In this document: piece by piece, positions 10,740-20,534 of the stretch
Layout: every line of letters begins with the position of its first letter
How positions within the stretch are numbered: position 1 is the stretch's first letter
Assembly (NCBI RefSeq): GCF_018320785.1
Contig: NC_054881.1
Coordinates: 21,452,275 to 21,516,274, forward strand
Reading direction: 5' to 3'
Source: Cheilinus undulatus
Lineage: Eukaryota; Chordata; Actinopteri; Labriformes; Labridae
Length of the DNA stretch: 64,000 nucleotides
Position numbers and translations under genes: made by a program
Notes under the pieces: generated by a model
Told to the model about the DNA's origin: nothing
What the model saw: only the letters and a program-made list of their open reading frames with translations
Database searches by the model: none

Positions 10740-12130
10740 ACATGAAACAAACAATTCCTCTTTTTTCACTTCAAACACTGTGTGCTTATCTTGGGAAATG
10801 AGAAGGCATTAAACTGACTTTTAGAGCAAAGACACATGGGATTTAAAAAAATGTGATAAATAAGTCACAAGTGCTGCAGTTAAAACACACTTATGGGGCT
10901 CCTTCAACAATATGGGAATGTTCATGTAATAATAAAGTTAAACACAGTAGTGCTGTGCTTGATTGTATCAGGGATTGAGAGAATGAAGTCCCATGACAGT
11001 TGAACTGATGGTTTTTCCTTAAAGCAAAGGTACACTTATGCACTTTCTTTTTAAACTAAAATATTTACTATTTTGCAAAGAAGAACCACAGAGACAGTTA
11101 AAGCTGCATATTTATGAACCCTGGATATTTGTTGTTTGCATGTGAAGTGTTTGTGTTGCTATCTGCTGATCTGTTGATTAGTGTTCCACTGTTGTCACCC
11201 TCTAAGCTGTAATTGTGTCATTACTTAAGCCTAAGGGACCTCATTACAGATTTAAGAGGAATAAAATGCATCTTTAATTCTGGATTAAAGCGTTCATAAA
11301 GAATAAAGAATGATAAAAACATTAAGCACATCTGGGGGCAGAGTCTGTTCCCTCAGATCATATTGCTGCTGGTCCTCCAGCCACAGTCCTGCTCTGGTGT
11401 CTGCTTCTGGCCCTCAGCATCCCCCCAAATTCAGTCAACCATTAACAAACCCCTACTCTCTCCCTCTCTCTCTCTCTGCCTGGGCCAACCACCGTCGCTC
11501 AGCCGCTCTGTAACTAGGGCAGCTGCACTGCAGAGATGCTCCACCAGCGCTGCTAAGAGTAAATACATTTTCTCATCAGTTCAGTTAATTTTAACCTGCT
11601 CTCACATTTTACACACAAACAAAAATCTAAAAAGTGGAATAATTATCATCATTTTCCTGTCATAAGATGAAACTACAAGGATGATTTCATAAGCTACTTA
11701 AATAACTGGTAATCACTTGTCTCTTAGACATACACATACTAGTACATCATTTCTGATGTCTGATTTTAGCAGTGTCTTTTTCTTGTGCAACACTGAGATA
11801 AATAAGTCTCCATCTTTGGATGTTGTTTAGGGTTTGCGTCTTCCGTGAAGCCATCAGTTCATAGAGGTCAGATTGCCGTATTAGTCTCTGGGCACAATGT
11901 GTAAAAAACCTAAACAACATCTGCTGCGGATGACCAGAAAGACTTAATCCTCTTTATCATCACGTCGCTACAACAAACAACTTCCTTTTTATGGCAGGAA
12001 ACGGTAAACAAATCAAAGTCTGCTGCTAGTAACTTTTATATTCATCTTATATTCAGGAAATAACTATCCCAACCAAAATGTTGAGGTGACCTGGGCCTAC
12101 ACACACTTGTCTACATCAAACATAAGCCCA
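10740..12130. other. rusc2 intron 1, central part, nothing recognised
   Basis: A short CT-rich run occurs at about 11460-11480. No repeat class or conserved frame is evident. ORFs here look like chance. Confidence 0.4.
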
Positions 12131-12149
12131 TCTCTATGTGGGCAGCACT

Positions 12150-12300
12150 ATACTGTATTGTACGGCTGAATCTCTTAACCATAAACTTCTACTTAATTCA
12201 ACTAAAACCAAAATTGTTGCTCTCTAAAGTCAGAAACATTGGTCACGAGAATGTTCACATATCAACCATAAATGGTTCAGAAATTAAATCAAGCTTTCCA
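12150..12300 (+). mobile_element. Possible L2-like LINE scrap
   Basis: One frame near 12180-12225 reads LLLNSTKTKIVAL, which resembles the conserved LNxxKTE(V/I) segment of L2/CR1-type reverse transcriptases. It is too short and broken to be sure. Confidence 0.3.
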
Positions 12301-12944
12301 CTGTCATGTAGGAAGAGAATAGTTAAAGCTGTGCCTCTATCGGTTATGGGTAATGGGGATGTAATTTATAGGAACGCTACAGCTTCAATTCTTAAGCCCT
12401 TGACCACTGTCTGTCCCTCTGTCCTTAGATTTACAAGAAACACAGCAACGATGCAACTGTACATACAGGAAGTGAAGCAATCAACCGTACCACAGCACGT
12501 CAGCCTGAACGGATGAGTTATACATTGGAAGTCCCTGAATGGTGACATTTTAAAGATTTTATCAAAAATATGCATATATTGATGATTTTTTTATGGCACC
12601 AGTTTCCAACCAGTACACCTACGTAAGAAGTCTTCTGAGAGGTATCAAAGGCAACTGGAGCAACGGTGTGGCGTGCAAATTGACACAAACAGACAGACTG
12701 CCAACTATAATAGTAAGACAATTGGTGATGGATACGGCACTCTTTGTGCCCTGTAAAGAAGGTTGGTTAGCCAAGCACAGGTCTTTAGATATTTTCAAGG
12801 CTCTAATTGGATAATTACCACATTACATGTTGGGGTGGAAGTGTGGTACCTACATGTCCCGTTCACTGATTGGCTAATTCTTAAGTTCCTCAACATGGTA
12901 AAGAAAGTGGTAAATCTGTGTTTGCCTTTGGTAAATGGGGCTTG

Positions 12945-13135
12945 TAGAGCTTGTAGAGCACTTTTCTAGTCATCTTACCACTCAAAGCGCTTTTACACCG
13001 CTGTTCACACCTACCCATTTACTCCACATTCAAACTAATGGCAGAGATTGCTATGGAGAATTGTCCATCAGTATAAGCTACTCCCATTCAAACACATCCA
13101 CATCCATTTACACTCCACTGAAGCAAATGACTTAG
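12945..13135 (-). mobile_element. SINE 3' tail (AAAGCGCTTTGAGTGG type)
   Basis: Read on the minus strand the segment ends with AAAAGCGCTTTGAGTGGTAA and a TAGAAAAGTGCTCTA end. That is the conserved 3' domain of a widespread fish tRNA-derived SINE. The tRNA-like head is missing. Confidence 0.65.
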
Positions 13136-13292
13136 ATTTCCAATTGTGACTGTTTTGAATTATTTCTATTGTTTCTGATACAGATGAAATGTCCCTGGTG
13201 GACTTAAAAGAGATGATTTATCTCCTTAAGAAGCTGCGAGCAGCTTGCAAAAAGACCATTAAGAAGTTAAAGGGTTAAAAAAAAAAAAAGTT

Positions 13293-13400
13293 GGGGTGCA
13301 CCGGTGGTCAAGTGGTTGAGGAATCCAGCCCGTGGCACCATTTCCTGCATGTCTCTCCCCGCTCTCCTCGGGTCCCTCGCTGGATATGCCCTGATGTTTT
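13293..13400 (+). mobile_element. tRNA-derived SINE, internally deleted
   Basis: The head GGTGCACCGGTGGTCAAGTG has an A-box-like sequence, followed directly by CCCGTGGCACCATTTCCTGC and CATGTCTCTCCCCGCTCTC. These are the head and body of a fish tRNA SINE with the B-box segment deleted. A pure A run precedes it and a T run follows it. Confidence 0.65.
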
Positions 13401-13867
13401 TTTTTTTTTTTTTCATAATTTCTTTTGGTAAAAGACATTTTATTCTTAGTTTAACACAAACAGATAAGAGTTTTGGTCACTTCCTGATAAAAAGCCTCTC
13501 CAAGTCAGCAGTTGGGTGTACCAGATGCCACATTAAATTTGTACTACACAAAAGACAAAATCTTTTTTTGGTTCTTTTGCCGTTGGGTTATGGTTGAAGT
13601 TGTTAGGGTGTCTTTTCAGTTAAATTGTCTTAAATGCTTATAAATCAAAAGTTTTTTTTTAAGGATGACAACTCCTAAAAACCTACTCTCTATATGATGG
13701 AGATTGTTCCTAGCCATTGTTCCCACAGCCTCCTCCTGATCTAGTATGATCTGATACAATAGAATGAAAGTACAATATTTAGAGTGTAAAGAGCTATTTT
13801 TAGAAAATAAAAAAGATACACATCAGTGCCTTGTTGCATAACTCACAAGCCCAATTTGTGCTTCTTT

Positions 13868-14040
13868 TTGTGTGGCTGTGGCTCAGGAGGTAGAGCCAGG
13901 AGGCCTTTAGTCATACGGTTGTTTTTTTGTCCTTGAGCACGACACCTGAGTCCCCAACTGCTCCCAACATCCATGTAGGTGTGAGAAAAACATGTGACAG
14001 AGGGCTCCTGGACGAAACCTGATAAACAATCTTCAACCAA
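13868..14040 (+). mobile_element. tRNA-derived SINE head
   Basis: TGGCTGTGGCTCAGGAGGTA (polymerase III A-box region) and GTCCTTGAGCACGACACCTG are the head and body of the SINE family whose tail lies inverted at 12945-13135. The B-box is degraded. Confidence 0.7.
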
Positions 14041-14950
14041 AAGATAATAATACTGCTGTTAACACAACATCAACATCTTTTCAGCTGATGGATACGACAA
14101 TGGTCTCATAATTATGATGGTACAAAACTTGTAGGGAATATTATGTATTGAATCTGGATGTATCCTGTCTCTGTCTGTTGCCAACAGTTCGATAGTTCAA
14201 TACCATGGGAAAAGTAGGCCACAGTGACTGACTATTCGTCTGCAGAGGACGAAAAGTCCTGCTGCGAAGCGGATAAGACTCTCGTCCTGTAATTTGCTGC
14301 TCAAAAATCTCTGCTGAACATGTCTGTGGTCTGGGTACTGGAGCACACTGAGATGCTTGTGATTAAGTGAATCATCGCTCTGGAAATGTCTGTCAGGTCA
14401 AGTCAGCCAGTTCACATGAGAGATGGGACTGTGTGGTGGTTCTGTGGAGGCAAAGAGTCCACTGATGCTGATGCCAGGCTCTGAAACAGGCAACTTTCTA
14501 TCAGTGATTTCTCTGTATAATGAGACATTAATATATTTATGTAAACTAATGTAAGGAAAAGTTTCAGTATGGGCTCTATAATCAGATTTGATGTTTTAAA
14601 TGCTTAAAAGGAAATATGACAAGAACAAGGGAGGGCCATTTATAATTGAGCTGTTGGATTTCAAAATAAAATGTTCAAAGAGGCTGAAGTGGGACTTCAT
14701 GTTAGACAACAAGAGACAAGCAGTACACATGCTAATACAGCCAGCCATGACAGAAGTAGCATCTTCAAACACTACTAAGCATGTACAGACAGGCTATTAC
14801 TCTTAAAGCACAAATAAAGTACAAATAAAAAAGGCTACAATGGCGACATAACTGAATAATTGACCACAAAGCAAAGTAGCTCAAGCGAATAATAATGACA
14901 AACGCCATTTCTATTGTTCCCTACTAGCTAAAACAAACAAATATGAACAC
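14041..14950. other. rusc2 intron 1, distal part, nothing recognised
   Basis: No repeat class or conserved coding segment is evident on either strand. Confidence 0.4.
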
Positions 14951-14954
14951 TTAC

Positions 14955-15250
14955 TTGAAAACAGTCGTCTCTCATAGGTGATATCCTTCCTTTTTTTCCC
15001 GGTTACTCTTCTTTAAATACGTGTTTGGGTCCGAAATCATATCAAACAGAATATCAAAATAAATGAAGCGAAAGCGCGTCGTGCTCTGACGCAAAGAGCT
15101 ACATTTTAAAAGGAATATTTGCAGCCGTATTACCGGAGACAATGCAGTTAGTATACCGACATATTTAAACTGTAGTGTCGGCTGATGTAGGACCAGTCCG
15201 ACTCTGATGTCCGGACAAACACAGCGGTCCCCACGCCGCCGCTTCAGCAC
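14955..15250 (-). other. rusc2: Probable rusc2 5' untranslated first exon
   Basis: Read on the minus strand, this GC-rich stretch ends in a textbook donor (TTTCAA|GTAAGTG at 14955/14954). The upstream end is approximate, set just inside the CRE/CCAAT cluster. It would splice to the acceptor before 8251. A 92-codon ORF inside it (15250-14972) ends before the donor and resembles no known protein, so it is taken as leader sequence. Assignment to rusc2 rather than another transcript is inference. Confidence 0.55.
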
Positions 15251-15273
15251 CGCTCAGCCTGATGGGGGGTGTG

Positions 15274-15298
15274 TGACGTCATGACGTCGTTACCCAAT
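15274..15298 (-). promoter_or_regulatory. CRE pair and CCAAT box, probable rusc2 promoter
   Basis: A perfect palindromic CRE, TGACGTCA, at 15274-15281 is followed directly by a second near-perfect one, TGACGTCG, at 15282-15289. A CCAAT pentamer at 15294-15298 lies in the same 25 bp. The stretch sits in the only CpG-rich patch between 8.3 and 19 kb, just upstream of the inferred minus-strand first exon. Confidence 0.5.
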
Positions 15299-15299
15299 G

Positions 15300-17800
15300 A
15301 AAATAAAGAAGCGTCCGCCGCTCAAAGAAGAAGAGATCATTACAACGCCTTTGTATATGTGGCTGAGCGATAAAAATAAACATCAAGATGAGACGGATCA
15401 CTTTTGACCTAGATATAATTAAAGAGCTCACATTTATTAAGTTATAAAATAAATATTAGTCTCAATCTGTCTTATAACCTATCATAAAGCCTGCAGAGGA
15501 AAAACAGTCATTTCACAGAAACGTGCATTTAAGGGTTGCAAAATGTTTTTTATTTTTCAAACACTTTACCTTATTACACATAATTTGATGGCTTCATGAA
15601 TTTGCATAAATAAAAGCTTAGTGATTTTTATATATGTATGTAATTTAAGGCATTTATTAAAGGATTGCATGCAACATTTTTTTTTCAATTTTGTTACCCA
15701 CTTTGCAATATTAAAGAGTTTCTATGAAAAATAAAATCACACACTCTTTAGCACACATAGTCAGAGTCACGGATGAATTATGGAAAAATAAAAGATTGTC
15801 TTTAATTTATCTTATAAACCTTTCTTGAAAGTATGACTTAATGATAATGATTCATTTTTGCAACCATGAATTTGATATAATAATGAGTCATTTCATAGGG
15901 GCACAGCCTCAACAGCGGTCAACCAATAATGGTTATGCAGTGCTGATACTGATATCAGTTATTTGTAATTAAAGACACCAATGACTGATATTAGGAACCA
16001 CTTTGTATTACTTATGGTGTACAAAATGTACCTAATGTGGCAAAATCACACTGCATGATAAAAAAATGAAGAATAATAAACGACTTAGCCGTAGTTCTGT
16101 CAGCATGAGAAACTGCACAGAACAACACAGTAGCAGCAAGAAAACAGGAAGTGCTTCTATGCACTCACTGTGTCAGTGGCACTCCAGCATAAGTGCTGAT
16201 TGGTAGGTACACATGTGACATGATCTCTTTTCTTGTGTTGGTTGCAAAGTTCAATAATGTGTGGTTAATTTAATGCCAGAAGTGACACACTGTTTTCAAC
16301 AACTCAGGGAAATAAATCACTAGAATGACACAAGTGACGGAATGTAACACCAGTCCAATTTTCCTTATTCTTTACCTGTTTACCACAAAAGTCTAAATCT
16401 CACAAATGAAAAAAATCAAACATCTGAACTGACACCAAGTGAAAGCACCAGCTAAAAGTTCATTCAGACAGATTAAAAACACATTCTAACTACATTAAAA
16501 ATAACTACATTCCACATTACACTCTGTTTGTACAGGTGCTGCTTCTCAGCTGCACTCAGTTTTGCAAAACTTGAAGTTTGTTGGTGATATCACATGTGCT
16601 GGTGGCACATTCACTTCATTTACCCTGGGCTTTTTCGCCCTCTAGTGGTCAAAGTAAGTACTGCGCTTTAAATTAGCAGCTATATTAATATAATGTACAA
16701 GGTAACGCTGTCCTGCTTGGTTAGTTTTGGGCAAGGAAAACATATTTGATTCAGTTGAAATAATTAGCCTAAAGTCTACCTTTTTCATTCTAGACTAAAC
16801 CCTATAAGTCTGGTTTTTAGTTGAAGGGGTACAGTCTGGACTTTTGATGGCCTTATTCCTGCATAAAATAAGAGAGAGGTACACCAGTTTTCTCATATTA
16901 GCATCTCTTACTGGTATTATTCTGACCTAAAAACATTACAGTACTGGAATGAGGTCCATCATCTTCTTCACCAACAAACAAAGAGAAGAATTGATTGAAA
17001 CTTTTACTTTTTTTTTTTTTTTTTTGAAACATTCAGGACTTTTTCCCAAAGAGTATATTAATATGTTTAGACCTTAAAGAAGGGAGGTTTTAGTCATTTG
17101 AAGGCCCCAAGACCAATAAGTGGACCTTTCCCATTGGTCTGAAGACAATCACAGCAGGTCAGGCAAATATTTTGAAGCATCATGTTTCAGGTGACAAAGT
17201 TCATTCCCAAATGTGATAGCAAATAGCCAACAGTACTTCATTAGGTCTTATAAGAGCACTGTAACTCGAATTCAGCACATTTTAATATTTTAACAAGTCT
17301 CTTGGCAAGGTGGATCTCATAAAATTAAATATACATATACTCTCTATTGGTTTAATATCTGCCCTTTCATAATCATGCATTTGTTGTAATCATTGTTTCA
17401 AAAAATGTCTAAAGCCGTATTTCACACATCAAATTTCCAACTCAGGCTCTCTGAGAGTGTAATTTTCCTTGCTTGAGTATGAAAGCAAAAGACCTGTTTA
17501 CTGCAAGTTTTCCATTGACAGCTCCGCATACAAGCGTCAAACTCATCAGTGGACAACATCACAACCCTAGAAATATGTCGCCCCCTTGTGGCTGACTGCG
17601 GTATAAGTGAGTGGGACTGTTCTCTGTGTTAAGGGCTAAAACAGTGGGTTGAAACTGTTTTTTTGCCCAAGGCACACCTAAGGTTAAGCCAAAATCTCAA
17701 GGCCCACCATATTTAAATCGATACAAAATAGACGTTTTAAGTAGTTACAGTCAAGGTGGACTATAAGGGGAGATAAAGAGGAGAGCTTTCTAGGGCCTAC
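15300..17800. other. Intergenic DNA between rusc2 and leap2
   Basis: AT-rich, with poly-T runs (for example 17010-17026) and no coding segment that I recognise on either strand. It lies upstream of the minus-strand rusc2 promoter. Confidence 0.4.
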
Positions 17801-17814
17801 CATACTGGGGGATG

Positions 17815-18180
17815 ATGGAGATGGCAAAAGTGGGCAAAAGGTGGCAAAACAAAGCCAGAAATGGGAAAAAATTGGTACAAAAAAAAAAAAGTCTCCAAAC
17901 AATGGGTTGAATTTGGCAACAACTTTTTGAAAGTGTCAAAATAGTAGCAAAATTGGGTTACAAGTGGTCTGAAAGGGTTAAATGTTGTTAAAAGGTGGTA
18001 AAATTGGTTAAAAATAATTTTAAAAAAGGCAATACTGGGCAAATAAGTGGTCAAACAAAGGAAAAAGTGGATAATAATTGGCAATAAAAATGGCTTGAAA
18101 GTGTCATAAAGGTGGCAAAATAGATCACAAGTGGCAGAAAAGTGGCAAAAAAAAAGGTAGTAAAATGGGGTTTAAAAGCA
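17815..18180. repeat. Degenerate GTGGCAAAA-type minisatellite
   Basis: Variants of a unit of roughly 10-20 bp containing GTGGCAAAA, GTGGTAAAA or TGGGCAAAA recur throughout (e.g. AGGTGGCAAAACAAAG, AAGTGGCAGAAAAGTGGCAA). Purine-rich spacers of variable length separate the units. Confidence 0.7.
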
Positions 18181-18195
18181 TTGGGGAAAATGGCC

Positions 18196-18536
18196 AGTGA
18201 CACTTTATTTGAAGTGTTATTCACTGGACTGACATTATGCTGTCATAATCATAACATGACACTTGTCATTAACATGATTAGGGCTTCATGAATGTTGCCA
18301 TCAAGTGTCAGTAAGTGTCGCTAAATTATGACAGCTTTACCGCGCAAATGTCATGTTATCATGGTTATGCCTTCCAAAAAATGTATGGTAAAGGTGTCAT
18401 AATTTAACGAATGGCACTTAATGACACTTAATGGCAACATTCATGAAGCCCTATTCATGTTAGTGACAGGTGCCGTATCATGATTATGACAGCACAATGT
18501 CATTCTTATGAATAAAACTTCAAATAAAGTGTTACC
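18196..18536. mobile_element. Fold-back (hairpin) element with 8-bp target duplication
   Basis: The two halves are inverted copies of each other along about 150 bp each. Ends are AGTGACACTTTATTTGAAGT and rc GGTAACACTTTATTTGAAGT, and both arms contain GGGCTTCATGAATGTTGCCA. Identical 8-bp flanks AAATGGCC lie at 18188-18195 and 18537-18544, as made by hAT-type insertion. There is no coding capacity. Confidence 0.88.
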
Positions 18537-18599
18537 AAATGGCCAAACAATAAAAAAACACAAAAGATGGACAATGCCATGAATACTAAAAAACATGCA

Positions 18600-18815
18600 A
18601 TTTTGACCTCGTGCTCATACTTCTGGATATCTCAGCAGCCTTTGACATAGTGGACCACATAATTTTAGTTAACAGCTGAGAACACAAAATCACTGCTCAT
18701 TTTAGTTTCATAAAGAATTTTGCTGTTATGAATAGCAGTTTAACTCAAATAACACCAACTGTGTTACTTTGTGTATGAAATGTGCTACATGAATAAGGTT
18801 TGACTTGACTTCTCA
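18600..18815 (+). mobile_element. LINE fragment: reverse transcriptase motif plus 3' tail
   Basis: The frame at 18605-18676 reads DLVLILLDISAAFDIVDHII. This is the catalytic-Asp block (LLDxSAAFDTVDH) of L2/CR1-type reverse transcriptases. A stop follows at once. The 3' tail type TGTGCTACATGAATAAGGTT appears only 100 bp later, so most of the element is deleted. Confidence 0.8.
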
Positions 18816-19225
18816 CACTGCATTAAAAGAGGGGAAAAACTTGTGATAAATATTTTAATTTGACATGATCTGACAAAAAAACGGCATACAACTTTGTAAA
18901 AAAAATCTTTGAATATTTACATCTTCTTGCAATGTGTACAAATAAATATAACCAAAAACAAGTACAAATAAATTCAGAGCACCTCACACACACTTTTTTA
19001 AAGATTTATATTTTCTTATTAAAACATTTTGACATGTATTCACTCTCACACTAGATGGAGTCATTTCACATTTATGAAAAAGCAGCTCAGTTTGATATCG
19101 TTGTCCTGAGTAAGATGACTAATTAAATGCACATGTTGCAGGATTAATTCTGCGATGCTTTCATCCATAAGGAAATTGTTTTGTAGACAGTCACCCTAAT
19201 GGGGTTGTTTTTGCATGACTTCTTG
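18816..19225. other. leap2 3' UTR and downstream flank
   Basis: AT-rich DNA downstream of the minus-strand leap2 stop. No canonical AATAAA on the minus strand could be assigned with confidence. Confidence 0.35.
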
Positions 19226-19256
19226 TCAGGTGGAGTAGAAGGAACAGATATGTTTC
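19226..19256 (-). CDS. leap2: leap2 exon 3: last cysteine and stop
   Basis: The exon codes for the end of the split Arg, then KHICSFYST and TGA. It is preceded by the acceptor TTATCTCTACAG. Confidence 0.92.
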
Positions 19257-19834
19257 CTGTAGAGATAAGAAGCAGTTTATTGCAGTGCAGAGTCATTACA
19301 GGCTGACTTTTGCCACACCATGCAGAAAGCACGTGGACAAAACTTAATAGATGCAATGCAGAGATATTGTTGCATGCAAGTCTGTGCAAAATACCAAATG
19401 GCATATCATTCTTAATTAATTGCATGAAATTTAAGCTTGAGTATTGTGTTTTCACATTAATTCCATTATATTTTTAGTTATAGAAATTAGGGATTAAAGT
19501 AGTTTATTGTGAAGACGTCTCCATACCTGCAGTATTTTGTGCCACACTCTGAATGGTCCTTACAGCTGGAGCCCACAGGCTTCATGCTGTTCCATCTCCA
19601 CAGAAGAGAGCGTTTGGTGCGCTGGATCAAACCTCTCCAGTCTTCAGTTACAGGCCTTGCACTGATCTACAGAGGCAAATTTAACATCCTGTAGTAATTC
19701 TCTCAAACCTCATGTTGCATGGTAATAAAATAATATCAAAGCTGCATAATCAAAGATGTTTTACTCACCTGAACCGCACAGATCAGAGAAAGAACAACAC
19801 AAAAGACTATAATTTTTTCCTGAAGAGTCTTCAT
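19226..19834 (-). CDS. leap2: Liver-expressed antimicrobial peptide 2 (leap2), complete, three exons
   Basis: LEAP2 is a secreted, cationic, cysteine-linked peptide of liver and gut; in mammals it also antagonises the ghrelin receptor. Exons 19834-19769, 19666-19527 and 19256-19226 join in frame to 78 residues (human form 77). Residues 1-22 form a signal peptide (MKTLQEKIIVFCVVLSLICA). A propeptide ends in the furin site RTKR, and the mature peptide starts SLLWRWNSMKPVG. The four cysteines are spaced C-x5-C-x4-C-x4-C (CKDHSEC, GTKYC, RKHIC), exactly as in the family, and the peptide ends SFYST. Splice sites are GTTCAG|GTGAGT, TCTGTAG|ATC, TGCAG|GTATGG and CTACAG|GAA. It lies as a compact unit between rusc2 and scarb2 on the same strand with its own TATA-like box. 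The intron positions (after the signal peptide and just past the third cysteine) support identification. Confidence 0.95.
19527..19666 (-). CDS. leap2: leap2 exon 2: propeptide, furin site and most of mature peptide
   Basis: Reads ISARPVTEDWRGLIQRTKR, then the mature SLLWRWNSMKPVGSSCKDHS and cysteines 2 and 3. The donor splits the Arg codon after cysteine 3 (TGC AG|G). Confidence 0.95.
19769..19834 (-). CDS. leap2: leap2 exon 1: signal peptide
   Basis: 22 codons with a charged start and hydrophobic core IIVFCVVLSLICA. The exon ends in phase 0 at GTTCAG|GTGAGT. Confidence 0.93.
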
Positions 19835-19893
19835 ACTGTTCAGCTCAAAAGGGGAGCAGCTCTGCGTCAAGGCTGCTCCGTCGTCCCATGCCG

Positions 19894-19903
19894 CTTATAT
19901 TAA
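19894..19903 (-). promoter_or_regulatory. TATA-like box of leap2
   Basis: On the minus strand, TTTAATATAAGC lies about 60 bp before the leap2 start codon, consistent with a short 5' UTR and a TATA-driven, tissue-specific promoter. AT-rich GATTAATT / GTTAATGA motifs further upstream (about 19950-19980) could suit HNF1-type factors. That is inference. Confidence 0.5.
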
Positions 19904-19984
19904 ACGCTACAATTGGGTTGGGGAGGAGCTACCTTTCCACAGATATGAAAGATTAATTCCCTAATTTTCTATGTTAATGACAGA

Positions 19985-20390
19985 GGCAGAGGCTTGGCAG
20001 AGAGGCTGATTTCCAGTTAAAGATCTGAGTCTCTTTTAACAGCGTTACTTATCAGCTTTATAAGGACAACAGGAGCAAAGGTCAACTGCAGGGAGCCAAG
20101 GTACACTTTAACCTGCAAATCCAGGACAAGACCATGTCAGAGGCAGAACCTTTATATGTCATACTGAAAGAAAATCATTCACCATATTTAAGAGACTCAA
20201 ATTCATCTGCAAATTCAGAAACTAACTTTGATTTCTCTGAGGAGCCTTCTTGGATCTCTAATAACCGAGTAGAGGCTGTGATGATAGCCTCAAACTAGAG
20301 AGAATCCAATGGAAGGGCCAGAGCTCAGTTCTCTGTAGCAGGTGGATGAAAGCTATTACTCACAATTTTTTTGTTGCTGCTGTTATTCAT
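19985..20390. other. leap2 upstream flank, nothing else recognised
   Basis: No exon or repeat class identified. Confidence 0.35.
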
Positions 20391-20394
20391 AGAC

Positions 20395-20530
20395 GAGGAC
20401 AGTGGATAGAGTCAGAAACAGGGATAAGAGAGACTGGGGGAGATATGTGCAGGAAAGGAGCTGTAAGATGGGCTTAAACCCAGGGCCGTCCACTGAGACA
20501 CAACCATAACTGCTAGTCCATCAGCACCCC
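20395..20530 (-). mobile_element. tRNA-derived SINE
   Basis: On the minus strand the head GGGGTGCTGATGGACTAGCA and B-box CCTGGGTTTAAGCCC are followed by CAGCTCCTTTCCTGCACATA and an ATCCACTGTCC tail. This is the same family as the plus-strand copy at 26823-26985. Confidence 0.75.
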
Positions 20531-20534
20531 AGAA

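Noticed and set aside
12136-12516. 126-codon plus-strand ORF
   Set aside because: Looks like chance over a decayed LINE-like patch; no domain or splice context.
14972-15250. 92-codon minus-strand ORF starting MLKRRRGDRC
   Set aside because: No recognisable domain; it sits in a CpG-rich leader exon followed by a donor site. Treated as 5' UTR of rusc2.
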